A stretch of DNA of 64,000 nt from Pedobacter sp. ISL-64 (GTDB lineage: Bacteria; Bacteroidota; Bacteroidia; Sphingobacteriales; Sphingobacteriaceae). Of this stretch, positions 44,786 to 53,785 are shown piece after piece. Position numbers and translations under genes: made by a program. The stretch is taken from contig NZ_JAGGPU010000019.1 in the NCBI RefSeq assembly GCF_018613605.1, positions 202,276-266,275 of the forward strand. The letters run 5' to 3'. Position 1 is the first letter of the stretch. Each line of letters starts with the position of its first letter. Under the pieces are notes generated by a model, which saw only the letters and a list, made by a program, of their open reading frames with translations, made no database searches and was not told the origin of the DNA.

Positions 44786-45820
44786 ATGGATGAATTAGCA
44801 GCTCTCATAGTTAATTTAATAAAGGACTATCGCAACGATGATGAAATTTTTATAGATAAGGATCACGTCTTACGTTGGGTAGATCAATTCGATGAGAATG
44901 ATCGACAGTTTATCTTAGAAGAATTGTATCATATTCTTCCTAAATCCTATATTTCGAAAGAATTAGTAGTTCGTGAATTTGAACAGATTTTTGACTATCT
45001 GGCCAAATACAACAAATATGATGATATTAAGTCCTTTCTAAACGATTCGAGGTTCCTAAGTTGTCAGTCAGAAGAGAAAAGTCAAACTAAGTTGTTGGAA
45101 TTCCTGACAGAAATTTGCATGAAACAATTTGGCTTTTCAATTAATACTAGTAATACTGATAACATCAAGTTTTGGATTTATGTTGATGATGTTTTAGCTT
45201 CTGGGGGTACCTTTAAAAGAGATATTAAAAAAGAGGTTTTAGCCTATGGAAATCAGGAATTTCAAAATCAAGGCATCAAACTCATACCAATCTTTTTCTT
45301 TCTACATACATGGGGCTATAAAATTGTTAAATATGGTCTTTCTCAGGACTTTGGAGGAGTTTTTAGCTCATTAAATTTCCATAGAGTTCATGAAATAGAG
45401 AATGATCCACGGATAAACTATTATAATAGTAATCCGAAATTTAATCACGCCTATCCTATTAAACCAGACGACTGCGATCATTGGGAGAAATATTTACAAT
45501 CCTTGGAAGCTGGAAACCATGAGAAATATGCTTATCGTGACAACAAGAGACCAGGGAAGGAGGAGTTTTACTCTTCCACTGAGAATAGAAATCGTTATGA
45601 ACAAATTCTACTGAACAAAGGTATTGAAATTTTATCAAGAGCTGAAAATTTGAGTCCATCTACTCGTCCGCTTGGATTTGGATATCCTAGTTATAAAACT
45701 TTTGGAACTGGAAGTCACGCATTCACATGGAGGAATATTTCTAACACATGCCCAATAATTTATTGGTGGGAAAACCATAATTGGATACCTTTGTTCTCTG
45801 TAGCAAACCGTGGAAGATAA
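44786..45820 (+). CDS. phosphoribosyltransferase-like conflict protein (PRTase-CE type)
   Basis: A 344-aa soluble protein. A helical N-terminal third is followed by a type I phosphoribosyltransferase-like core with IKFWIYVDDVLASGGTFKRD (PRPP loop pattern V-D-D-V-L-A-S-G-G-T at about 133-142). This is the segment that marks PRTase-CE proteins proposed as conflict-system effectors (my recollection of the family). Its last bases overlap the NADAR gene (GTG start inside, 11 bp). Inference: it may put a nucleotide-derived group on a target or release a signal, with the NADAR protein acting on ADP-ribose-type products. Confidence 0.72.
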   Translation: MDELAALIVNLIKDYRNDDEIFIDKDHVLRWVDQFDENDRQFILEELYHILPKSYISKELVVREFEQIFDYLAKYNKYDDIKSFLNDSRFLSCQSEEKSQTKLLEFLTEICMKQFGFSINTSNTDNIKFWIYVDDVLASGGTFKRDIKKEVLAYGNQEFQNQGIKLIPIFFFLHTWGYKIVKYGLSQDFGGVFSSLNFHRVHEIENDPRINYYNSNPKFNHAYPIKPDDCDHWEKYLQSLEAGNHEKYAYRDNKRPGKEEFYSSTENRNRYEQILLNKGIEILSRAENLSPSTRPLGFGYPSYKTFGTGSHAFTWRNISNTCPIIYWWENHNWIPLFSVANRGR

Positions 45821-46421
45821 AAAGAATCAAATTAGAAGATACCTAAAAGGAGAATGTATTACATTTCGTAGTACAAAAGGAGAGTTAGGTGGCCTATCTA
45901 ATATGGCTCCTGGTTTTCCTGTTAGGATTGGTAACCTAATCATAGGTAATATTGAAAATTTATATCAAGCATGTAAATACCCAAAGCAGTTTGATATTCA
46001 GAAGAGAATTTTGAACGCTTCAAGCCCTATGTATGCTAAGAAAATCTCGCGCCTGCACATCAGGTCCGAAAGATCAGATTGGAATTCGGTAAGATTTAAG
46101 ATAATGCGCTTTTGTTTACAAATAAAACTTCAGCAGAATTTAAAAAAATTTTCTGAAATATTATTATCTACGAAAAATATGCCTATCGTGGAATACACGG
46201 ACACAGATAAAGTTTGGGGGGCAGTTGACTGTGGCGATTACTATGAAGGAGTTAATGCACTTGGTAGATTGTTGATGGAGCTAAGAGAAAAACTTCAGGA
46301 AACTGAAATAAATATTATAGATAAACCCAGTATAGATAATTTTTTTCTTTTGGAATATGACTTGCAAATAATAAGTAATTATATAAATTACAAAAACGTA
46401 GTAAACAAACTTGATATATAG
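45810..46421 (+). CDS. NADAR-domain protein (YbiA-like)
   Basis: A 203-aa protein from a GTG start overlapping the previous gene. NADAR signatures are present: FRSTKGELGGLSNM (about 19-32), EN-LYQACKYP (49-58), WGAVDCGDYYEGVNALGRLLMELR (136-159). NADAR proteins are NAD/ADP-ribose-related N-glycosidases; some remove ADP-ribose from nucleic acid guanine and act as antitoxins to DarT1-type toxins (established for that group). Coupling to a PRTase-like gene suggests an effector-antidote pair. A C-terminal ~40 residues are extra to the domain. Confidence 0.88.
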   Translation: MEDKKNQIRRYLKGECITFRSTKGELGGLSNMAPGFPVRIGNLIIGNIENLYQACKYPKQFDIQKRILNASSPMYAKKISRLHIRSERSDWNSVRFKIMRFCLQIKLQQNLKKFSEILLSTKNMPIVEYTDTDKVWGAVDCGDYYEGVNALGRLLMELREKLQETEINIIDKPSIDNFFLLEYDLQIISNYINYKNVVNKLDI

Positions 46422-46802
46422 TTACCAAATTACTTGTTCTCATGAATTTCGTCCCGTAGGTGGCCTAAAAAAAGCTCAAGCCTTCGAACCTGCACTTGTT
46501 TTGCCTGCCAACGTATCGATGATCTTCGATTGTTTAAAATTACCTAAAATTAAGTATATTCTGGTTTCCCGTAATAAAACTCAAGTAGAATTAAATAACT
46601 TGGATCGTTGTAATAAGAAACCAGTGCAGCAGGGGACATTCAAGAGATAAAAATGCTTTCTTTTTATCACACGGTCTTCAGCAAAGTGCGCTGAAACAGG
46701 AGGTAAATATTTTAACGAAAAATAACAACTATCGATATGGTCCACAAATTTTCGCCTATATTGTAACTAATTCTCAACGTTCAAATCATAATCTAAATTA
46801 AC
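46422..46802. other. gene-free stretch before the NdpA-like gene
   Basis: 380 bp. A 79-aa plus-strand frame and a 29-aa minus-strand frame (start near 46643) occur but neither has a supporting context. The region should hold the promoter for the NdpA-like operon; TATATTG at 46759-46765 may be part of it. Confidence 0.5.
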
Positions 46803-47867
46803 ATGCCAAAAGAAAGTGTACTCACCGAAGCTGAAAAACAATCCTTCGTCATTGAAAAATTCATTTTCCATATTATCATCCAGGAAGAGCTTGTACCTCT
46901 TTACCTCGATGAGATTACCCTGACCGCAGTTCAACTCGACTTTTTTAAAAAACGCTTTGTGGAAGTTTCCGAAGGCACCCAGTTCAAGTTTGCCGATCCA
47001 GATCAGTCAGAGTTGTTCCGAAACTGTAATGACCTGCTTGAAGATGCTGAAGGGAATTTTCTCCATGCCTCTAAAAAGATCACCTATGCCTTTCAGGCGC
47101 AGCACAGCAAGAATACTAAGGATGGTGTACTCATCACCGCCCTGGTTAGTTCCGGGAAGTCAAAACTGGTCTTTTTGCTCAAGCTCGACAATCAAATAGT
47201 CTACCATTACAAAGTCAGCCGCAACCGGGCTGCGCTGGAAGAGATCAAGAATACATTTGTGGAGGATAAAAAGGCCATCCAGAAAGCAGCCATCATTGAT
47301 ATCTCCGGGGACCGTGTCTGGCAGGTGCTGGCCACCGACCGCTCGGTAAGAAGTGCAGAGGCCGGCATTACCGAATATTTCGCCAAGTTCCTGGGTGTTA
47401 TTCCAATAGAGACCGCCACTACGTTAACCAAAAAGGCTTTCAGAGGCGTTGGTAGGTGGGCGATGATGAACCAGATGGATCTTGATCCCGACCAGGAGAG
47501 TTCTTCTTATAAGTCCCGGGCGGTTAGCTACCTGGCGAATGCTACCATATTCAAGACCAAGGAATTTATCGACCAGGTGATCATGGATGAGGATGCTGAC
47601 CGCAAGGATCGACTGACCAAATCCCTGAAGGCATTCCTTGACGATATTGGCATCTCTGGACAATCCTTTAAGCCTTCAAAGAGCACGCTGAGTTCATCAA
47701 CCACTAAAAACATTCGCCAAACTGCCGAAGGTCTCAAGCTGGAATGGGAAGGAGATGCGAGGGACTCCAATCTGCAGCTACCAAAGGACAATGAACGAGA
47801 TAGTGAGGGCATGCTGAAGATTGTCATTCGTACCAGTGAAATAAGAAATATCGATAAGGGGAGGTAA
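46803..47867 (+). CDS. NdpA-like nucleoid-associated protein
   Basis: A 354-aa soluble protein of the 37-kDa nucleoid-associated (NdpA/YejK) type, to judge by its length, its opening FVIEKFIFHIII and a central ITALVSSGKSKLVFLLKL followed by helix-rich sequence (KKAFRGVGRWAMMNQMDLD). Such proteins bind nucleic acid, and relatives appear in defence islands. It is 2 bp from and in frame order with the next gene, a membrane-anchored unknown, so the two are very likely one system. GC content is higher than in the preceding module. Confidence 0.7.
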   Translation: MPKESVLTEAEKQSFVIEKFIFHIIIQEELVPLYLDEITLTAVQLDFFKKRFVEVSEGTQFKFADPDQSELFRNCNDLLEDAEGNFLHASKKITYAFQAQHSKNTKDGVLITALVSSGKSKLVFLLKLDNQIVYHYKVSRNRAALEEIKNTFVEDKKAIQKAAIIDISGDRVWQVLATDRSVRSAEAGITEYFAKFLGVIPIETATTLTKKAFRGVGRWAMMNQMDLDPDQESSSYKSRAVSYLANATIFKTKEFIDQVIMDEDADRKDRLTKSLKAFLDDIGISGQSFKPSKSTLSSSTTKNIRQTAEGLKLEWEGDARDSNLQLPKDNERDSEGMLKIVIRTSEIRNIDKGR

Positions 47868-47868
47868 T

Positions 47869-49317
47869 ATGTTTGATCACGTTATTAAAATCTTGGGATC
47901 CCTCGATCAACTTGACAGGAGATACGATCAGTTAGAAGAGCAGTGGGGATCACTAAAGATCGGCGGCGTGGCTTTTCCGAACTTTTATCCCTGGGCGCTA
48001 TCTTTTCTTAAGACCTTAGGACAGGCAGGCCTTTCCGCAATGCCCCGCCTTGAGCTCGACGGTCAGTACTATAATAGTGAAGACTTGGAGGAGGCCCGTG
48101 AATTTGGCTTTGTCTACAAGTACTGGACCATACACCTCAATAAGAGCATCCTGTATCAAATGGCGCAGGAAGATGGTTTTTTTTATAACTTCTTCTTTTC
48201 CTCAGCACATTGTCTGAGCTGGCTGAAGGCAGTTGGGCCGTTCAATTCCGATGAGCCCTTGAGCAGCTATGCCAAGTTGAAGGTTCTCATCAACGGACTC
48301 AAAGCACCTTTTGGAAATTCTACCCTTTATTTCCTTCCGCCAAGGGCAGGTCTAGATACCTTGACCTACCCTGCGATACGCGGACTTCCTAAAGCGGCAC
48401 AGATCCAGGAGCACGTACATTTTGTCACAGACAATGCCTTTAGTGCAGAGCCGGAGCGTTACGTACTTACCAGTGGGGATTTTAGCTCCTTGATGGCCAA
48501 CGAGGTGATGAAAAAGGGGGCGAGCAGTATGGCCATTGCTCTGGTTCACGAATTCTACAGCTCCCAGAAGCTCATCGTGGAAGGGGTAAAGCGCCTGCCC
48601 ATGAAGCTCATGGATACACCAAATTTAACTCTAACCGACACCTTTTATCGCAGGCTGACTGATTTGATCATCTGGGTATACCAGGACAAGGTTACTATCC
48701 GCAAGAAACTCTTTAGCGAAAGGCTAGGGCTGGATCTAGACCAGGAAAAGGGGCTGATCGAAAACCTGATGGAACATATCTCGCCCGCCTTTGAGCAGGC
48801 GCAACAGCGTTACAATTTTGTCATCATCGAACGCAAGGATGCCTACTTAAAGGAGCTCCGTGATTTGCTAAAGGATTTAAAGGGTCAGTCTGATCTCTAC
48901 GCGCTCAAGGTTCGCACGTTATTAAGCAATTTTCTTCGTGATTTACTTGCTGCCATTGTATTGGTGGGTTTTACCATTTTTACCAAATTTTCCGACAGTG
49001 TTAAGCTAGAGAACATCAAGTTGCTCGATGTCGTTTTTTATGTCCTTTCTGCCTATTACATGTTTTCCATCCTGATGCAATCCGTTGTGGATATCTTTGA
49101 TGTCAGCGTGAGCAAAAAAGAATTGCTCTACTGGAAACGCGCCGCAAAGGATTATATTTCCGAGAAAGACTTTAAGGACCATGTTTTCCTTTCGCTAAAG
49201 GGGAGAAGAATCTCACTTTACATTGTTTATCCCACCGTTGCCCTATGTTACATCCTCATCTCACTGGCCTGCCTTTATTTCCCCTCGTATTTTCGCGCAC
49301 ATTTTATAAAGCACTAA
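47869..49317 (+). CDS. membrane-anchored protein of unknown family
   Basis: A 482-aa protein with a large N-terminal cytosolic part (about 1-350, no recognised domain; includes LDTLTYPAIRGLP, RYVLTSGDFSSLMANEV) and three hydrophobic helices near the C-terminus (about 358-380, 394-417, 448-472). A domain with C-terminal membrane helices next to a nucleic-acid-binding partner is the layout of membrane-disrupting abortive-infection effectors. I do not recognise the family. It follows the NdpA-like gene by 2 bp. Confidence 0.7.
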   Translation: MFDHVIKILGSLDQLDRRYDQLEEQWGSLKIGGVAFPNFYPWALSFLKTLGQAGLSAMPRLELDGQYYNSEDLEEAREFGFVYKYWTIHLNKSILYQMAQEDGFFYNFFFSSAHCLSWLKAVGPFNSDEPLSSYAKLKVLINGLKAPFGNSTLYFLPPRAGLDTLTYPAIRGLPKAAQIQEHVHFVTDNAFSAEPERYVLTSGDFSSLMANEVMKKGASSMAIALVHEFYSSQKLIVEGVKRLPMKLMDTPNLTLTDTFYRRLTDLIIWVYQDKVTIRKKLFSERLGLDLDQEKGLIENLMEHISPAFEQAQQRYNFVIIERKDAYLKELRDLLKDLKGQSDLYALKVRTLLSNFLRDLLAAIVLVGFTIFTKFSDSVKLENIKLLDVVFYVLSAYYMFSILMQSVVDIFDVSVSKKELLYWKRAAKDYISEKDFKDHVFLSLKGRRISLYIVYPTVALCYILISLACLYFPSYFRAHFIKH

Positions 49318-49611
49318 GCGCTGGAAGTAGGGTGTGCGATTTAACCCAGAGGTCTTCGGACAAATATGAGCCGTACTACTAAAGTTAAAGTACGACCTGA
49401 AATTCGTCGAGTAAAATTCGAAAAATCGGAATCCCAATAAAGGGTGATTGATTTATATGTTATTTTGATATCTACCGTCATCATTTCACTCGACATTTAG
49501 TGGGGAAGGCACTGGGTTGATGATGAGTGCTTGTTGCACTTTTAGCTGATCTGAAACTCATCATGCGATACGGAAAAGAAAAAACTGTATCGGTTAGGCA
49601 AATTTTTAAAA

Positions 49612-51129
49612 TTAAATTATACCATGATTTTTACAGTAACTCACCAGCTGCGCGTTGTTGTGTATAGATAGCCTGGATTTTAGGTGAGCCAGCCGCTTTT
49701 CTATACTGCTTAATCCAGAAGGTGATATGTTTTTTGATTGCAGGATTTTTGGCATATTCTTTTGGGCTACTCCCTGGGAGAGTAGGGTGATTATCATAAT
49801 GTCGATCTCGCTCCATTCAATTTGTGCATTTGAGTGTTTGCTGCTTCTATTCCATTCCTTATTAATTTGACTGGTCGAGGATGGAAATGAGAAGTCAATT
49901 GTTTGTCCATTTTCTTCTCCCAGGTCAAAGTCAATGTTGCCGCCAATTGCATCCAGTTGGTTTATAACATTGTTGAGTCCATTTTTGAAGCTTTGACCTT
50001 TTTTCATTCCTATCCCATTGTCGCTGTAGAGAACCCGGATTCGCTCACCTGCACGTTCAAAGCGCCAGCTTACTGCTGTTCCTTTACTATGCTTTTTCAT
50101 ATTGATCATGAGTTCCTGCATGATCGTTTTTATCTGATACTGTGTGCTTTTGCCTACGCCGCTCCAAATCGCTGAAGTGTTGCCTGATAGCAGTACGCTG
50201 GTTTTTTCATCGGCGAATGAGCGTAGCAGCTTATTGAGAGTTTCATGAAATTCGGGTTCTATGAATTCAGATCTGTCGTAAGAGATGTCCCTTGACCTTT
50301 CATAAATATCCTCTATGCTATCAAGTATCTGTTCACGGTCTGTTTCTATGCTACCCTCGATTTTTGCCATAACCTGATAAAGTCGGTTGGCTACAATATC
50401 ATGTACCCTTTTGGAGATCTCGAGTTGGCGTTGCTGCTCGGTTTTCTTGGATGAGGTCAACATCTGGCCCAATAATGGTTTTTTTCCGAGTTTGGGTTTT
50501 ATGATCATGGGTTCATCATAAATCAGGTGTAAGAGTTCAAGGTACTGTTGCTCAAAGCGTTTATCTTCCCGCATATCCAGATATAAAAATGGGCGCAGGA
50601 TTCTGGGTATGGATATTTCAGGATTACCGTCTCTTAATATGGGAATGAATTTTTGGTTTGAGGCCAGCTCGGCTGCGATCTCACTTGACATGATCTGATA
50701 TTCATATCCAATTCCCCCAGATCTGGCATCCGCCTTTATCTTGTATCCACTGGACATAATCAAAATTACTTTTTGGGAAGATTCGATCTGTTCCATAAAG
50801 TGAAGATTATTTGAGCCGACCTTGAGGTCGTAACGGTCAAAACACAGGTCAACGCCATCGGAGGTAAGCCTGTTGGCTAGTTCCAGTACCCATTTCTTAT
50901 GGGGCTCGCTATCCCAGCTATATTGTAAGAATATTTTCAATAGTTTTTTATTGACAATAATACTGTAAATATTTTTATAACAGATGTGGGTTATGTGTTC
51001 GCATGTATTTTTGGTGTCATTCAATCTATCGCTCTTTAGTTTTAACATGATCCAGTCTACTTCGGTAGCCGGATGATGGGTTAAAATGTCAACCTTTAAA
51101 TAAAATTCCCCATCTTTAGAGAAATCCAA
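49612..51129 (-). CDS. SEFIR-histidine-kinase-LuxR-type HTH fusion protein
   Basis: A 505-aa soluble protein with three parts. Residues about 65-205 are a SEFIR (TIR-like) domain: IFLQYSWDSEPHKKWVLELA, CFDRYDLKVGSN, IGYEYQIMSSEIAAEL, FIPIL. Residues about 235-420 are a kinase-type unit: H-box with H243 (RVHDIVANRL), N343 (QELMINMKKHSK), D370NGIGM375 and a late DAIGGNIDFDLGEENG. Residues about 440-505 are a LuxR-like HTH (SEIDIMIITLLSQGV, SIEKRLAHLKSRL). The first ~60 residues may not be translated: the start is 6 bp from the divergent AbiEii gene, and Met28 at 51048 is an alternative. Confidence 0.82.
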   Translation of the reverse strand: MDFSKDGEFYLKVDILTHHPATEVDWIMLKLKSDRLNDTKNTCEHITHICYKNIYSIIVNKKLLKIFLQYSWDSEPHKKWVLELANRLTSDGVDLCFDRYDLKVGSNNLHFMEQIESSQKVILIMSSGYKIKADARSGGIGYEYQIMSSEIAAELASNQKFIPILRDGNPEISIPRILRPFLYLDMREDKRFEQQYLELLHLIYDEPMIIKPKLGKKPLLGQMLTSSKKTEQQRQLEISKRVHDIVANRLYQVMAKIEGSIETDREQILDSIEDIYERSRDISYDRSEFIEPEFHETLNKLLRSFADEKTSVLLSGNTSAIWSGVGKSTQYQIKTIMQELMINMKKHSKGTAVSWRFERAGERIRVLYSDNGIGMKKGQSFKNGLNNVINQLDAIGGNIDFDLGEENGQTIDFSFPSSTSQINKEWNRSSKHSNAQIEWSEIDIMIITLLSQGVAQKNMPKILQSKNISPSGLSSIEKRLAHLKSRLSIHNNAQLVSYCKNHGII

Positions 51130-51135
51130 GTTAGT

Positions 51136-52020
51136 ATGGCACAGACACTCGATCAGATAAAACGGCTTACTATTACTGCACTTTTAAACGATGAAGTCCT
51201 TATGGCTCTGCTGGTGCTTAAAGGTGGAAATGCAATTGATCTTTTATATGATCTATCTAACCGGGGTAGTATTGATATTGACTTTTCGATGGAAAAGGAT
51301 TTTACCGAAAAGGAAATTGGTTATGTTCGCAATCAGATTGATTATATCCTCAATTCAGAGTTTAATAAGCATGGCCTTCAGGTGATCGATGTGCGCTTTA
51401 TTGATAAGCCTAAAAATATCAGGGAAGAGGTTAAGGATTTCTGGGGTGGCTATAAGATTTATTTTAAAGTAATCTCTTCTGAACGCTTCTCTGCGCTGGA
51501 AGGGGATGTGGTCAAATGTGTTAGGGAGGCTATTCCTATCAGCGGCAATAATTCTACTGTTTTTGAGGTGGACATCAGCAAATACGAATACGTGGCGGAT
51601 AAGCGGGCAAAGGATTTTGAAGGGACTATTGTCTATGTTTATTCTCCCGAGATGTTGGCCCTTGAAAAATATAGGGCGCTTTGCCAACAAAATCCCTCTT
51701 ATAGGGATATTGTGTATAGCATGACCTCGAAGTCCAGGGCCAGGGATTTTTATGATATTCATAACCTGGTATCTTCATTTAACCTCAAGTTTGATTCCGA
51801 TGAAGATTTGGGTATTTTAACCAGTATTTTTGATGCCAAAAAAGTCCCTCTGGATTATCTCTTAAGTCTCAATGATCAATATGAACTTCACCGTCAGAGC
51901 TGGGATTCTGTTTTGGATACAATTGATGTAAGGGAAAAGCCCAAGGAATTTGACTATTATTTTCAATTTGTTTTGGACATTGCCGGAAACTTACATTCAA
52001 AAGCCACGGGGAAAAAATAA
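51136..52020 (+). CDS. AbiEii-type nucleotidyltransferase toxin
   Basis: A 294-aa protein of the AbiEii/DUF1814 group. KGGNAIDLLYDLSNRGSIDIDF (about 29-50) gives the nucleotidyltransferase GG...DxD core (Asp47/Asp49) and EMLALEKYRALCQQ and SRARDFYDIHNLV (about 176-214) are the family's later motifs. In known systems the toxin inactivates tRNAs by adding nucleotides. Here it points towards the AbiEi gene, and their 3' ends overlap by 24 bp. Its start is 6 bp from the SEFIR-kinase gene on the other strand. Confidence 0.88.
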   Translation: MAQTLDQIKRLTITALLNDEVLMALLVLKGGNAIDLLYDLSNRGSIDIDFSMEKDFTEKEIGYVRNQIDYILNSEFNKHGLQVIDVRFIDKPKNIREEVKDFWGGYKIYFKVISSERFSALEGDVVKCVREAIPISGNNSTVFEVDISKYEYVADKRAKDFEGTIVYVYSPEMLALEKYRALCQQNPSYRDIVYSMTSKSRARDFYDIHNLVSSFNLKFDSDEDLGILTSIFDAKKVPLDYLLSLNDQYELHRQSWDSVLDTIDVREKPKEFDYYFQFVLDIAGNLHSKATGKK

Positions 52021-52878
52021 CTTCCAGCGATTGCTATATTCTTTGTTTCTCATATTGTAGGTAAGGTAAAACTGAAATTCACTTTTTAGCTCAAAAAGTT
52101 TTAGATCGCTTTCGGGATAGCCTGCTTTTTCAAGGTAGAAGCCTATGGACTGGGCGTAGGGATAAGTATAATCTAGTTTTTGGAGATAATCATATAACTT
52201 TTGGGTATTGATTTTTCCCTTCGCTAGTTTGTAGGCTTCGAGTATCTCAAATACCCCACCTGCGTAAGCTGGCCTGACAACGCAATCGATTAAGGTTCTC
52301 TCCAAATCCGTATAGTAAAAGAGCTGAGAATCATTGTGGTTTTGCATCACGCCCAGGCGATCGGTGTTTTTGGTGTTTGTAAGGATAATTCGTTTGCTTT
52401 CCAGCAAATAAACCAGTTCGCTTTTGCGCTGGTCTTTAGAGAATGATGCATCAATTCCCTCCTGGGTTAGTTTATTTTGGCTGCTTCCACTTCTTTGCTG
52501 ACTGTAATGCTCGCTATTGAGATAGTATGTCTTTGGCAATTGCTGGGTAAGGCCATGTAGAAAGAGCGCGGAATAGTACATGAAATAGGCATCTTTTTTT
52601 ATTCCGGACACTATCGTGAATTCATCCTTCGTTCTCCATCCATAAACGATGAATCCATGACTATGCTCTTGAGTTAAGCGGGTCTCTAAAAAAAGTTCTT
52701 GCTTTACCAAAAAAGCGATAATATCTTTCGCTCTGCGGTTGTAAGGGATGTCCCACGATGACTTTACGTTATCGATTACTGTCTGAAGTCTTTTATAAGT
52801 AAATGCTTTCAGGGGGTACCCCTGAAAATATTGGATTATATCCTCCAATGCCTCTTTTAACTTATTGGGTCTACCCAT
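51997..52878 (-). CDS. AbiEi-type antitoxin/regulator
   Basis: A 293-aa protein with an N-terminal winged-helix-like part (LKEALEDIIQYFQGYPLKAFT) and the AbiEi-type C-terminal region (YFMYYSALFLHGLT, YYTDLERTLIDCVVRPAYAGGVFEILEAYKLA). It is expected to bind its promoter and neutralise AbiEii. It sits tail to tail with AbiEii, overlapping by 24 bp, instead of upstream in one operon. Two identical palindromes lie upstream of it. Confidence 0.85.
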   Translation of the reverse strand: MGRPNKLKEALEDIIQYFQGYPLKAFTYKRLQTVIDNVKSSWDIPYNRRAKDIIAFLVKQELFLETRLTQEHSHGFIVYGWRTKDEFTIVSGIKKDAYFMYYSALFLHGLTQQLPKTYYLNSEHYSQQRSGSSQNKLTQEGIDASFSKDQRKSELVYLLESKRIILTNTKNTDRLGVMQNHNDSQLFYYTDLERTLIDCVVRPAYAGGVFEILEAYKLAKGKINTQKLYDYLQKLDYTYPYAQSIGFYLEKAGYPESDLKLFELKSEFQFYLTYNMRNKEYSNRWKLFFPRGF

Positions 52879-52889
52879 TAATCATATAA

Positions 52890-52913
52890 ATGCAAAGCAT
52901 ATATGCTTTGCAT
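52890..52913. promoter_or_regulatory. 24-bp perfect palindrome, proximal operator of AbiEi
   Basis: The half-site ATGCAAAGCATA is followed by its exact complement. It lies 11 bp upstream of the AbiEi start codon (52878). An identical copy is at 52994-53017. Confidence 0.8.
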
Positions 52914-52993
52914 TAGCAAAGTTAAAATATTTTTTTGAATAATTCAAAATACTTATTGAAATTAAAAGGTCTGGATTTTTATTTTATAGATAG

Positions 52994-53017
52994 ATGCAAA
53001 GCATATATGCTTTGCAT
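52994..53017. promoter_or_regulatory. 24-bp perfect palindrome, distal operator of AbiEi
   Basis: Exact second copy of the palindrome at 52890-52913, 104 bp apart centre to centre (close to ten helical turns). Two such sites fit cooperative binding and looping by a dimeric repressor, most simply AbiEi. Confidence 0.75.
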
Positions 53018-53182
53018 CAGTAAATATAACGATTTTGAATGATATTTCCAAATTTGTTATATACAAAGATATCCACGAATCACTTTATCAGAAGGGGTAT
53101 TTGACTCCTAATTTTTATTAAATGGAACGAATCCGAATGAATTCGTAAGATTTTTGCATTTGTAATTAAGCCTGTTTTTGTG

Positions 53183-53785
53183 TCATGTGACACGTTTTAG
53201 TTTTTTTCTCCTGATCCGGCTTAGGGTTTCGCGACTGATTCCGAGGTAGGAGGCGATGTGGTTTTGAGTGATCTGCTGTTCGATGTTGGGGTGTTTTTTG
53301 AGGAGCAGTTCGTATCGGTATTCGCTTGTTGCGGTCCGGAGTAAATATGCTCTTTGTTCGCTATGGAGGTAGTGCTTTTGGGTAATGATCCTGCCGAGTA
53401 GGTTTGCTTCTTTGAATTCTGCGTAGTAGCTGTTGATCTGGTTCCAGCTCAGGGATTGTAGTTTGCTGTCCTGAAGGACTTCTATGTATTCGTAGGAGGG
53501 TTTTTGGGTGATAAAGCTGTAGCTGGGGTAGATGAGATGGCCGGGTTCGATGAACCAGGTGGTGCATTCTTTTCCGTGTTCGTCGATGAAGTAGGTGCGG
53601 ATGAGTCCCTGTTGGATGAAGTAGAGTCTTTTGGCGGTTTCGCCGGGCTGGAGTAGGAGGTGTTTTCTTTTGAATTTCTGGGTGAGGGTTTCGTCTTTTA
53701 TACGCTGCTGTAGGGTGGAGGGTAGGGGTACGATCTGGCTTAAGGTTTCGAGCAGGTCGGTTTGATTTGGCAATAGGTTTTCCAT
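53183..53785 (-). CDS. Crp/Fnr-family regulator
   Basis: A 200-aa protein with a cyclic-nucleotide-type sensor domain (about 30-120; LLLQPGETAKRLYFIQQGLI) and an intact C-terminal HTH (about 165-195; QNHIASYLGISRETLSRIRRKK). It lies between the AbiE locus and rteC, facing left. No ligand-specific residues can be read. Unlike the first Crp-like gene (37124-37705) its DNA-binding helix is complete. Confidence 0.9.
   Translation of the reverse strand: MENLLPNQTDLLETLSQIVPLPSTLQQRIKDETLTQKFKRKHLLLQPGETAKRLYFIQQGLIRTYFIDEHGKECTTWFIEPGHLIYPSYSFITQKPSYEYIEVLQDSKLQSLSWNQINSYYAEFKEANLLGRIITQKHYLHSEQRAYLLRTATSEYRYELLLKKHPNIEQQITQNHIASYLGISRETLSRIRRKKLKRVT

Noticed and set aside
46411..46650. 79-aa plus-strand and 29-aa minus-strand frames
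   Set aside because: Neither has protein-like pattern or conserved context; probably intergenic.
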